Of a stretch of 64,000 nt of DNA, positions 33,801 to 42,700 are shown one piece after another; position 1 is the stretch's first letter; every line of letters begins with the position of its first letter. Position numbers and translations under genes: made by a program. The notes beneath the pieces were generated by a model. That model was given only the letters and a program-made list of their open reading frames with translations, was not told where the DNA came from and ran no database searches. This DNA comes from Bradyrhizobium hipponense (GTDB taxonomy: Bacteria; Pseudomonadota; Alphaproteobacteria; Rhizobiales; Xanthobacteraceae). The stretch covers positions 62,001 through 126,000 of the forward strand of contig NZ_VSTH01000019.1 in the NCBI RefSeq assembly GCF_008123965.1, given 5' to 3'.

Positions 33801-34065
33801 CGCACGAGCCTTGTCATCCTCGCTTTCAGCCTTACATCATTCGCGTGGGTACGCGGGCCGCATCAAACGCGTGCCCCGTGACGCCAGCGTGTACATCCAT
33901 GCGCGTCGCAAAGCCACCCATAATCGCAGCCGACCAGGTAGACGAAAAATCGCTGGACCAGCCGATCGTTCGTAGCCAGGAAAAACTGCCGAATTGTGAT
34001 GTCCCTCATAAGGGGCGACGAAGGCGGCGCCTAGCGTCCGCCCCGATATAAGACGGAGCCCGGGC

Positions 34066-34302
34066 ATGACTTTCTTCCGGCTGAGCCTGAAAGCTCTCGC
34101 AATCACATTCACGGTGGCGGCGCTGGCCGGTGCCGGGCTGCTGTTCGCTCGTCCTCAACCGATCGAAAGTGCGGTTCTGGGCGCCGGCTGGGAGTGCAGC
34201 CAGACGGCGTTCGTGCTGACGACCTGCGCGCCTCGGGTGCAGCAGGCGACCCCGACAACCGAGACCTCGCGCAAGGACCTGGTCAGGCCGACCCGAGGCT
34301 GA
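34066..34302 (+). CDS. small secreted or anchored protein
   Basis: A 78-residue protein with an N-terminal hydrophobic helix (about 8-27, ALAITFTVAALAGAGLLF), then a short polar domain with two cysteines (WECSQ and TTCAP) that could form a disulfide. Unknown family. Confidence 0.5.
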   Translation: MTFFRLSLKALAITFTVAALAGAGLLFARPQPIESAVLGAGWECSQTAFVLTTCAPRVQQATPTTETSRKDLVRPTRG

Positions 34303-34392
34303 ACTAGGAGGCTGAATTGGAGCGGCCGATCGGGATGTGACGCGACGTCGCAGAGGTGATAAAGCCGGTCTCGTCCGCGCCACCAGGTAGCT

Positions 34393-34617
34393 ATGCCCAA
34401 GTCCGACTCCGGCGAGAAGCCCAAATCTCGATCCAAGCCTCAAGCCAAGCCTCAATCCGGCGACAATCGCCGCGGCGCGATCGCCGGACTGATCATCGTC
34501 ATCGTCATCCTAGGGGTCGGCTGGTGGCTAACTCGCGACCTCACCGCCGCCAGCAAGATGCAGGACTGCCTGATGTCGGGGCGCCGCAACTGCAACGTGA
34601 TCGAGCCCGCCCGCTAG
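34393..34617 (+). CDS. small single-span membrane protein
   Basis: A 74-residue protein. A basic proline/lysine-rich N-terminus (about 1-27) is followed by a helix (IAGLIIVIVILGVGWWL, about 30-46) and a short tail with two cysteines (DCLMSGRRNC). Likely N-in, C-out topology by the positive-inside rule. Unknown function. Confidence 0.6.
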   Translation: MPKSDSGEKPKSRSKPQAKPQSGDNRRGAIAGLIIVIVILGVGWWLTRDLTAASKMQDCLMSGRRNCNVIEPAR

Positions 34618-34784
34618 AAGCGGTCCAGCCGGCCCCGGACGAAAAATTGCCGTGATCTTAAACATTTGTAACGGGACTTGGCCGATCACGCAGGTCAGTT
34701 ATGTCAGCCGGCATCACCGGGGCGCGAGCCGAATCGGCTATCGCGCACGCACCACGGCATCGAGAGAGTAGGGGTCAAGCACGC

Positions 34785-35549
34785 ATGAGTGCGTCCAGCC
34801 GCATGAAGATCATCATTCCCTTGGTTTCGGCCATGTCATTGCTCGCGCTGTCCGCGCAAGCGCAGGAGGCCCGGCCGCCGAGGGACTCCGCACAGCCGCC
34901 AGGGCCGGGCGCGCCACAGCAAAACATGCGCGGCGGATCCCCGCAGCAGGCGGTCCGGCCAGCGCCACAGCCTGGCGGGCCGGCTCATGCTGGCCCAGGT
35001 CCCGGTGCTGGTCCCCGCGGGGCGGGCGGTCCGCCTCCCGATCGCTATATGGCACGCGGTCCCGCGCCGGCGCGCGACTGGGGCGGACACAGCTATCGCG
35101 GCAACCTCGCCTGGGATGGCGGGCGTTGGCACCATGGGGTCTACAACGGCCGCTCCGGCTGGTGGTGGGACGTTGGCGGCGCCCGGTACTATTATCCGCA
35201 GCGGATGGAGGGCCCGCCCGCCTACATCTCCGAAGATTATATCGACGACGCGCCGGTGGCTTATGCGCCAGCGCCGCCTCCGGTCGCCTACGCGCCGCCT
35301 CCGCCACCCCCGCCGGCCGATCCCGGCGCGAGCGCCCTTGGCGGCGCCATCGTCGGCGGCGTGCTGGGTGGCCTGATCTCGGGCAATGCGACCGGTGCAG
35401 CCGCGGGCGCGGTTCTCGGCGGCGCGACCGGCGCGATCGCAGGCGCCACGGCCGCTTCGCAGCCGGGCTACTATCTGGCCCAGGGCAATTGCTACTACCG
35501 CTATCCGAACGGCCAGTATGTGCAGGCCGATCCCCGCGCGTGCTACTGA
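34785..35549 (+). CDS. secreted glycine-zipper, proline-rich protein
   Basis: A 254-residue precursor with a signal peptide (about 7-27, SAQAQ). A Pro/Gly-rich part (about 30-95) precedes a small domain with NLAWDGGRWHHGVYNGRSGWWWDVG, a pattern common in rhizobial exported proteins. This is followed by a second proline tract, a glycine-zipper segment (about 190-235: GGAIVGGVLGGLISGNATGAAAG) and NCYYRYPNGQYVQADPRACY. It is probably an outer-membrane-associated or periplasmic structural protein. An alternative start is ATG 34803. Confidence 0.75.
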   Translation: MSASSRMKIIIPLVSAMSLLALSAQAQEARPPRDSAQPPGPGAPQQNMRGGSPQQAVRPAPQPGGPAHAGPGPGAGPRGAGGPPPDRYMARGPAPARDWGGHSYRGNLAWDGGRWHHGVYNGRSGWWWDVGGARYYYPQRMEGPPAYISEDYIDDAPVAYAPAPPPVAYAPPPPPPPADPGASALGGAIVGGVLGGLISGNATGAAAGAVLGGATGAIAGATAASQPGYYLAQGNCYYRYPNGQYVQADPRACY

Positions 35550-35776
35550 GCCTGTAGGCGATATCTGACTGAGGCGGGCCGGTGCCCGCCTCATGTGTTT
35601 TGGCGAGGGGACAAGCGGCGTCGATGCAATCATCGACCCGATGCACTCATGGTTCGGCCTGTGCGACGCCCCTTGCGGCGACGCACAACAATTGCCTCAA
35701 ATTAGCGCTGGCACTTCTTGCCGCTTCACGCGACTCTCAAAAGAAAAATTCGGGACACGATTCGCGGGGATGGGAC

Positions 35777-35869
35777 ATGCTGGATGCAATCCAAATTAGC
35801 GTGGCGCTTTGGGCCATGATCGTTTGCGGCGGGATCAAGGTGGTGCAGGTGCTGCCCTGCCTGTTCTAG
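35777..35869 (+). CDS. 30-residue one-helix peptide
   Basis: MLDAIQISVALWAM to QVLPCLF, one hydrophobic helix. The ATG at 35777 is preceded by GGGGATGGGAC. Marginal support. Confidence 0.35.
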   Translation: MLDAIQISVALWAMIVCGGIKVVQVLPCLF

Positions 35870-35922
35870 CGCACGAGCAGCAGCAACGCGCGCGGCCTTG
35901 AGCAGGGGCGGGGTGACCTGTC

Positions 35923-36084
35923 CTAAGATACAAGCCAATTCAGTATGGCCGTTGCGGCCCAGATCAGGGCGGCTATCCAGGCCAGCATGACGATGGCGAT
36001 GGTCCCGAGAAAGGTCATGCCGAGCAGGTCGGGCCTTCGTCGTTGCGTGGCGATCTCAGCCGTTGCTGCTGCTTCTTCTGTCAT
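35923..36084 (-). CDS. 53-residue one-helix membrane protein
   Basis: The frame reads MTEEAAATAEIATQRR to ILNWLVS: a polar N-terminus, then a long hydrophobic helix (about 23-50). The composition is that of real membrane coding sequence, and there is no competing frame of equal quality. The ribosome site is weak. Unknown function. Confidence 0.5.
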   Translation of the reverse strand: MTEEAAATAEIATQRRRPDLLGMTFLGTIAIVMLAWIAALIWAATAILNWLVS

Positions 36085-36320
36085 GACGGAAAGACCACCC
36101 ATATCGTGTCAGGCTTTGCCGTGCGCCGCGGATTGTCATGACGTTTAGCTGAGGCACGGCGCTTGGACTGTGACGCAGTTCACAGCTCCGTTGAATTGAA
36201 GCTAGCTAGGCCCGCCGCTTCGTGCGGCGCCGCCCGCGCCAGCTCGCCGGCGACAAGACCGGAATCATACGGACAAAACTGCCACGCCCTTGTCCAGATC
36301 TGCCGGCTAGAGTCGGGCGC

Positions 36321-36470
36321 ATGAGTAACAACTACGATCCACAGCGCGAGGCCGAGGCGGCAATGAAACGGGCGGCGGCGTCCGAGGGCGACGATCGGCA
36401 AAAGCTCATCCAGCTGGCTGTCGCCTGGCATCTGCTCGCGCGCGATCCGCGCGACGACCGGACGGATTGA
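36321..36470 (+). CDS. 49-residue helical protein
   Basis: MSNNYDPQREAEAAMKRA to RDDRTD, an amphipathic helix-rich protein with KLIQLAVAWHLLARD. The ATG at 36321 begins the frame with normal composition. It is followed by the hairpin at 36541. Confidence 0.55.
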   Translation: MSNNYDPQREAEAAMKRAAASEGDDRQKLIQLAVAWHLLARDPRDDRTD

Positions 36471-36540
36471 TCCCGACTGGCCGGCAGCGGCCGCATCTGT
36501 GATACTTGGTAAGCTGGGACTTTTCGGACCGCCGCATGAG

Positions 36541-36577
36541 AAAACCCCGTGCTCGGGGGCAAGCGCGGGGTTCTTCA
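36541..36577. terminator. bidirectional hairpin terminator
   Basis: ACCCCGTGCT and AGCGCGGGGT pair (one G-T) around an 8-base loop, with TTCTTC on the plus side and TTTTCTC on the minus side. It lies between a plus-strand gene (ending 36470) and a minus-strand operon (ending 36716). Confidence 0.6.
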
Positions 36578-36715
36578 GAGCCGACCGGGGCTGGCAAGTC
36601 GGCAGCACTCAGTTCCCATGTTGAACGCGCCGGTCGCGCGTTCGTTCCCCCAACTCTTCAATCGGAAATCGCCCAACCTTTCGTGACCTCCAAATTGCCA
36701 CGCAAGGCATGCGCA

Positions 36716-36874
36716 TTACGACGGCTTCTTCTTTTTCTTCTTGAGGATTTTTGCCTGGGCCCGGAACGCGGAGGCCAGCGCCTTCATCTGGCCTGCGACG
36801 AACTCGTCGGCGGCTTGCCGGGCAGCCTTCTCGGCCACACGCGCCTGCTGCTTGAGCGACTTTGCCGGCTTCAT
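36716..36874 (-). CDS. 52-residue basic protein
   Basis: MKPAKSLKQQARVAEKAA to the lysine run ILKKKKKKPS. A helical, highly basic protein, possibly nucleic-acid-associated. It begins 20 bases after the stop of the secreted protein gene upstream on the same strand, so it is likely co-transcribed. Confidence 0.5.
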   Translation of the reverse strand: MKPAKSLKQQARVAEKAARQAADEFVAGQMKALASAFRAQAKILKKKKKKPS

Positions 36875-36894
36875 GAGCCCTCGCATCGGTCTCG

Positions 36895-37119
36895 CTATTT
36901 GCTCCTGGGATCCTGCCTGGCTGGAGCCTTCTTGTCCTTGGTCTCGGATTGGTTGGCGCGATCCACGTTCATGCCGGTGGTGTCCATCGCGCCCTTAGGC
37001 GTGGCCCCGTTGGTGTTCTCTGGCCTCTCCATACCTGTCTGCGGGGCAGGACCCGTGTTTTGGGCGAAAGCGGAGCTGCACATGGCGGCGAATGCGGCGA
37101 GGGCGATGATCTGTTTCAT
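36895..37119 (-). CDS. small secreted protein
   Basis: A 74-residue precursor with a signal peptide MKQIIALAAFAAMCSSAFAQ and a hydrophilic mature part rich in Asn, Thr, Gly and Lys. It is in operon with the 52-residue basic protein. Unknown function. Confidence 0.65.
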   Translation of the reverse strand: MKQIIALAAFAAMCSSAFAQNTGPAPQTGMERPENTNGATPKGAMDTTGMNVDRANQSETKDKKAPARQDPRSK

Positions 37120-37253
37120 GGCAATCTTCCTCTGTCAGATTACCTATGCGCCGGGGAGTTGTTCCGCTCAGCATGAATTTTGACCAATTCGGCGCACCTG
37201 CCTTGGCCGGGTTGGCAACCGGAACTTCCGGTGCTTGCCGACGTTGGGCGGCT

Positions 37254-37472
37254 ATGACAGATCCCGAGTTGCGCGCGCAATCGTTCGAAATTGCCTGGAA
37301 ATATCTCGACCAGTCCAGCCTGCTCACGGGCGAGCGCAGGGATTCAGCCCGGTTCATCCTGAACCGGATCGACCGCATGATGCTGCGCGGCGAGCGGCGC
37401 AGGCTGCTGCTGTCGAACGCTGCGATCGATGCCTACCGGTTTCGGCCGATGCTGGTGACCGTCGACGCATAA
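37254..37472 (+). CDS. small helical hypothetical protein
   Basis: A 72-residue protein (MTDPELRAQSFEIAW to MLVTVDA). Helical, with KYLDQSSLLTGERRDSARFILNRIDRMMLRGERRR. The start at 37254 is preferred to earlier in-frame starts that add atypical sequence. Unknown function. Confidence 0.6.
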   Translation: MTDPELRAQSFEIAWKYLDQSSLLTGERRDSARFILNRIDRMMLRGERRRLLLSNAAIDAYRFRPMLVTVDA

Positions 37473-37530
37473 TTGATGCGCCGTCGCAACCAAGTCTTAG
37501 GACATCCGCAGGGTCCATTTCCGCGACCAC

Positions 37531-37573
37531 GATTCGTGCTTCGGGAACGAAGCGGAGTCGGATCGTGAACAAA
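37531..37573. repeat. TTCGTTC/GAACGAA-type element, copy 3
   Basis: GATTCGTGCTTCGGGAACGA followed by AGCGGAGTCGGATC and GAACAA. Same family as 8590-8637 and 8791-8838, 29 kb away. It lies next to a terminator. Confidence 0.65.
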
Positions 37574-37600
37574 CAAAAAGCCCCTCGAAGGGGCTTGATG
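37573..37600 (-). terminator. Rho-independent terminator
   Basis: On the minus strand AAGCCCC-TTCGA-GGGGCTT is followed by TTTG, one base past the DUF2171 gene stop. Confidence 0.85.
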
Positions 37601-37828
37601 TTACGCAGCTTCCGTTTTCGGGACGGCGTCCGCGTTCAGCGAGAGTTTGACGACATCGCCTTCGACCGCACCGACATACTTCCTGTCGATGTAGTGGTGA
37701 TGGTCCTTGTGACCTTCCGGGCTGTCCTTCTTGGTCAGCTTGATGAGCTGCCCCTCGATGCGATCGACGGTGCCGACATGAACGCCATCCTTGCCGATGA
37801 TCTTCATGTGCTCTCTGATTTCGCTCAT
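37601..37828 (-). CDS. DUF2171 domain protein
   Basis: A 75-residue protein. It starts MSEIREHMKIIGKDGVHVGTVD and contains IKLTKKDSPEGHKDHHHYIDRKYV, the DUF2171 signature, a small PRC-barrel-like beta domain. A terminator follows. The start at 37828 was chosen over an upstream frame to 37963 because the family begins here. Confidence 0.85.
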   Translation of the reverse strand: MSEIREHMKIIGKDGVHVGTVDRIEGQLIKLTKKDSPEGHKDHHHYIDRKYVGAVEGDVVKLSLNADAVPKTEAA

Positions 37829-37952
37829 GAGGTCCTCCTTGTGCTGTCTCAACTTCGCGAACCGGTCTTGGTTGCAGGGCAGGCCGGAGCCGGTTTTTGG
37901 AGCCAATTCACGCGCCAAACGTTGAACGGCACGCGAAGTGACCAAGATCCGC

Positions 37953-39239
37953 ATGGAGACCATTCAGGCCTATCTGGAACGAAAGCAGAGGGAAATCGGG
38001 CTGCTGAATGATTGCCTGAGAAGCCCGTTGCATCTGCCGCGTCCGCGATCCGTCGACGAGGTCGTCAAATCCAAATTCCAGATCGCCGCGGCGCTGCGCG
38101 CGGAGCATGCGCTGCAGGATTGGAAGGCGACCGAGACGGCCTGGTCGCACGCGGCGTGTCCCGCCAGCGGCCCGTTCACGTTCAGCTACGACTACCAGCG
38201 CGCGGATATGAAGGTGAGCGGTCCCTCGTTCTATGAACACACAACCGGCAGCACCAGCGAGACGATCTATACCGCATCCGGCATGGCCGCGATCTCAGCG
38301 CTGCTGCTCGCCTCAGCAGAAATCATCGACAAGGCCGACATTCTGGTGCTGCCGGGCACCTACGGCGAGACGCTGGAGCTGATCGAGCGCTTCGTCCCTC
38401 ATTTGCGGCTTGTCACCTCCGAACTGCCGCTGGGCGACGCGCCTGCTCCGGCCGGGCTGCCGCGAATTCTCCTGCTGGATTCCTGCGCCTCTGCGGCAGC
38501 GTTCGAAGCGGTGCTGCGCTGCGACTGCGCGGCGCTCGATCTGTTGATCTTCGACACGACCTGTTTCGCCGGCAGATCGGGCCGCATCCGGCGTGTGCTG
38601 AGATGGGCCGGGCGATGGACAATTCCCGTCGTGATGGTGCGCAGTCACAACAAGCTGGATTCGCTCGGAGTGGAATACGGCCGGCTCGGCTCTGCGGTCT
38701 TCGTGCGCTGGAGGGGCAAGGACCTCAACGCATGCCGTTTGATGTCCGAACCCCTGGCGGCGGAAACCCGCAACGCCGTGCGGCTTCTCGGCGGCGCGGC
38801 CCTGCCGGCGCATTTTCCGCCGTTCGTTGGCTCAGACGCCTATTGGGCGCTCACGAAAAAACGTGTCGCGGCGATCTTGCGCAACGGCCGGCACACGGCG
38901 CGATATTTCGCCTCCGAGCTCGCGGCGCTCTCGGCCGAGCTGCATTTCACCCACGGCCTCTACGTCACCCTCCGCGGCAGACGGCCCCTCGTTGAGGCGA
39001 CCGCGCGGCAGGCCGCCGAAGGCATGAGCCGCGATCTCAGCCGCGAAGGCCTCCCCATCCGCCACGCCGGCAGCTTTGGTTTTGATTTCGCCGCGACCGA
39101 GTGGTTTCACGACGCGACGACGGATCAGTACAGCGTCCGGGTGGCGGTGCCGGATCTCCCGAGAGAGATGTGGGAGGATCTCACCGCGGCGATTGCGCGG
39201 TGGTGGGGGAGGCGTCAGGCCAACTTCGGCCACAGTTGA
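37953..39239 (+). CDS. orphan PLP-dependent enzyme-like protein (fold type I)
   Basis: A 428-residue protein. Features recalling cystathionine-gamma-lyase/aminotransferase folds are YTASGMAAISALLLAS (cofactor phosphate and substrate loop), LLLDSCAS and LLIFDTTCF (Asp that pairs with the pyridine nitrogen), and VRSHNKLDSLGVEYGRLGS (candidate Schiff-base Lys). The N-terminal domain (about 1-75) is helical, with RPRSVDEVVKSKFQIA. It does not match a familiar subfamily, so the reaction is not assigned. An in-frame GTG at 37938 is an alternative start. It lies between the DUF2171 gene and tRNA-Arg. Confidence 0.6.
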   Translation: METIQAYLERKQREIGLLNDCLRSPLHLPRPRSVDEVVKSKFQIAAALRAEHALQDWKATETAWSHAACPASGPFTFSYDYQRADMKVSGPSFYEHTTGSTSETIYTASGMAAISALLLASAEIIDKADILVLPGTYGETLELIERFVPHLRLVTSELPLGDAPAPAGLPRILLLDSCASAAAFEAVLRCDCAALDLLIFDTTCFAGRSGRIRRVLRWAGRWTIPVVMVRSHNKLDSLGVEYGRLGSAVFVRWRGKDLNACRLMSEPLAAETRNAVRLLGGAALPAHFPPFVGSDAYWALTKKRVAAILRNGRHTARYFASELAALSAELHFTHGLYVTLRGRRPLVEATARQAAEGMSRDLSREGLPIRHAGSFGFDFAATEWFHDATTDQYSVRVAVPDLPREMWEDLTAAIARWWGRRQANFGHS

Positions 39240-39315
39240 ACGCGTCTTCAGTCTCCAAGAGGCGGTGCGACGAATTGCACGTTTGGGAATGATTTCAACC
39301 CTGAGCCAGCAAAGC

Positions 39316-39392
39316 TGGCGATCCCGGCAGGAATCGAACCTGCAACCCTCAGAGTAGAAATCTGATGCTCTATCCAGTTGAGCTACGGGACC
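39316..39392 (-). tRNA. tRNA-Arg (TCT)
   Basis: A 77-nt cloverleaf on the minus strand with acceptor GGTCCCG/CGGGATC, CCA encoded, and GTTCGATTCC in the T arm. The anticodon loop TTTCTAC gives anticodon TCT. Confidence 0.95.
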
Positions 39393-39781
39393 GTTCCTAG
39401 GCCGGCCTCTGGCGAGGCTTCTCTTGTGAGGCCTGGCGGGCTTCTACCATGGCTCATATGAAAAATCCCCGATCCCGCCAAGCCTGAACCGAACCGTTTT
39501 CACCCCGAAAGCGACAAAGCGGAGCGGCGGAGTGCGGTTGGCCGGCTCTGCGACGCGGCGGCGAGCCGCGTTGCGCCCCGGAGTAGCGTCCAGGACGTGC
39601 TTTGCCCGTATGTCTTTTCCGGTGCCGCCGCGTCCCTTGCGGCGGTCCTGGGGCAGCTCTGGGCTTGCCTTGCCATGGCGAATGCGACGAATTGCACCTT
39701 TGGTTCCATCGCCTTGAGTCCGTCACCTTTCCGCGCACTTCATGCCACCGCGGCCCTCGTCCGCGATCCCGGGAGTCCATC
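39393..39781. other. intergenic region with hairpin
   Basis: No gene accepted. It contains a perfect 7-bp hairpin (CCGCCGC-GTCCCTT-GCGGCGG, 39625-39645). Open frames here have low-complexity basic translations. The upstream extension of the alpha-2-macroglobulin frame (39602-39781) lacks a signal peptide. Confidence 0.4.
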
Positions 39782-42700
39782 ATGATCGGTCTGATCCGCG
39801 CCCTCACACTCTGCGCCACGCTGGCGTTCGGCCTTGCGGCCGCGCAAGGCGCGGACAAGGCCTTCAAGCGCGACGACCTGGCGGATTCCGGGATCAAGCT
39901 GGAGGCGCAGATCAAGAGCGAGGCGGGGCCAGTCGCCAAGACCAACGCGACGCTGCGCAACGACGCCGATGCTGCTTTCCGCCGCAACGATGTCCGCAGC
40001 GGCCTGTCGGTCCTCGGCCAGATCGCCGCAACGACGCCCGAGGATGCCGGCAACTGGTTGCGGCTGGCCAAGGTCATCTTCCAGATCACGCCGAAGAACT
40101 CGAGCGAGCAGACCTTCCTGCTGGAGCGCGCCTCGACCGCGTCTTACATCGCTTACATGCGCGCCGGTAACCCGGGCGAGGAGGCCGACGCGCTCGCCGT
40201 GCTCGGAAAATCGCTCGCCGAACGCAAGCTGTGGCGGCCGGCGCTGGATGCGCTGCGCCTGTCGCTCGACATGCGCGAGGTCGCCGACATCCGCGGGCAA
40301 TATGAGAAGCTGCGCGACGAGTACGGCTTCCGGCTGCTCGACTATACCGTGGATTCGGACTCGGCCAGCCCGCGCGCCTGCTTCCAGTTCTCGGAAGAAC
40401 TCGCCAAGCGCACCGACTTCGCGCCGTTCCTGGCGCTGGCGGGCCAGGACAAGCCGGCGCTATCGGCCGAAGGCAAGCAGCTCTGCGTCGACGGGCTGAA
40501 GCACGGCGAACGCTACAACGTCAATCTGCGCGCCGGCCTGCCGTCCACGGTCAAGGAAGGCCTGCCGAAATCGGCCGAGTTCAACATCTATGTGCGCGAC
40601 CGCAAGCCGTTCGTGCGCTTCACCAGCCGCGCCTATGTGCTGCCCAGGACCGGTCAGCGCGGCATTCCCGTGGTCAGCGTCAACACGCCGGCAGTGAACA
40701 TCAACGTGTTCCGGATCGGCGACCGTAACCTTATCAACACGGTGGTCGACAGCGATTTCCAGAAGACGTTGTCGCGCTACCAGCTCACCGATCTCGGCGG
40801 CGAGCGCGGCGTGAAAGTCTGGTCCGGCGAGCTTGCGACCGCGACGACGCTCAACCAGGACGTCACCACCGCATTCCCGGTCGACCAGGCGCTCGGCGAG
40901 CTTCAGCCCGGCGTCTACGTGATGACGGCGGCCGCCAAGGGGCCAGGCTCCGACGACGACTACCAGCTCGCGACCCAATGGTTCATCGTCTCCGACCTCG
41001 GCGTGTCGGCCTATTCCGGCAATGACGGCATTCATGTCTTCGTCAATTCGCTGGCTTCGACCGATCCGGTCGGCAAGGCCGAAGTGCGGCTGGTCGCGCG
41101 CAACAACGAGATTTTGGCCACCCGCAAGACCGACGACAGCGGCCACGTCCTGTTCGAGGCGGGCCTTGCGCGCGGCGAGGGCGGCCTGTCGCCGGCGCTG
41201 CTGACGGTCACGGGCGAAAAGGCCGACTACGCCTTCCTCAGCCTGAAGACCTCTGCCTTCGATCTGTCCGATCGCGGCGTCGCGGGTCGTGCTGTTCCAG
41301 CCGGCGCCGATGCCTTCGTCTATGCCGAGCGCGGCGTCTACCGCTCCAGCGAGACGGTCTATCTCACCGCGCTGCTCCGCGACGGGCAGGGCAATGCCGT
41401 CACCGGCGGGCCGCTGACGCTGGTGATCGAACGTCCCGATGGCGTCGAATTCCGCCGCGCCGTGCTGGCCGACCAGGGCGCCGGCGGCCGCACGCTGTCC
41501 GTGCCGCTCAACTCGGCAGTCCCGACCGGGACGTGGCGGGTGCGCGCCTTCACCGATCCGAAGGGCTCTTCGGTCGGCGAGACCACTTTCATGGTCGAGG
41601 ATTACGTCCCCGACCGGATCGAATTCGACTTGTCCGCCAAGGACAAGCTGATCAAAGCTAATGCTCCAGTGGAGCTCAAGGCGGACGGTCATTTCCTCTA
41701 TGGCGCGCCGGCCTCCGGCCTTCAGCTCGAAGGCGACATGCTGGTCGCGCCCGCCACCGAGCGGCCGGGTTTTGCCGGCTACCAGTTCGGCGTCGCCGAC
41801 GAGGAGACCACCTCGAACGAGCGCACGCCGCTGGAGAACCTGCCCGAGGCGGACGCCAACGGCGTCGCCACCTTCCCGGTGACACTGGACAAGCAGCCGG
41901 CTTCGACGCGTCCGCAGGAGGCACAGATCTTCGTCCGCATGGTGGAGACGGGCGGCCGCGCCGTCGAGCGCAAGCTGGTGCTACCGGTCGCGCCCGCCAA
42001 CGCCATGATCGGCATCAAGCCGTTATTCGGCGACAAGAACGTTGCAGAAGGCGACAAGGCGGAGTTCGACGTCCTGTTCGTCTCCCCTGAGGGCAAGACG
42101 CTTCCCCGCGACGGCCTGCGCTACGAGCTCCTGAAGATGGAGTCGCGCTACCAGTGGTATCGCCAGAACAATTACTGGGAGTACGAGCCGGTCAAGTCGA
42201 CTTCGCGCGTCGCGGACGGCGACGTCACGGTCGCCGCCGACAAGCCGGCACGCATCTCGCTGACGCCGCGGCCCGGCCGCTATCGGCTCGATGTGAGGTC
42301 GAACGATGCGGACGGCCCGGTGACCTCGGTGCAGTTCGACGTCGGCTGGTATTCCGACGGCAGCGCCGACACGCCGGACTTGCTGGAGACCTCGATCGAC
42401 AAGCCACAATACGCCTCCGGCGAGACCATGACCGTGTCGGTCAATGTCCGCAGTGCCGGCAAGCTCACCGTCAACGTGCTCGGCGATCGTCTGCTGACGA
42501 CGCAGACCATCGACGTCAAGGAAGGCACCGCGCAGGTCAAGATCCCCGTCGGCAAGGACTGGGGCACCGGCGCCTATGTGGTGGCGACGCTGCGCCGTCC
42601 GCTCGATGCCGCCGCGCAACGCATGCCGGGCCGGGCGATCGGCCTGAAATGGTTCGGCATCGACAAGCAGACCCGCACGCTGGCCGTGAAGCTGACGCCG

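Noticed and set aside
39602..39781. 60-codon extension of the macroglobulin frame
   Set aside because: It would place a cysteine- and arginine-rich stretch before the signal peptide; the ATG at 39782 is the natural start.
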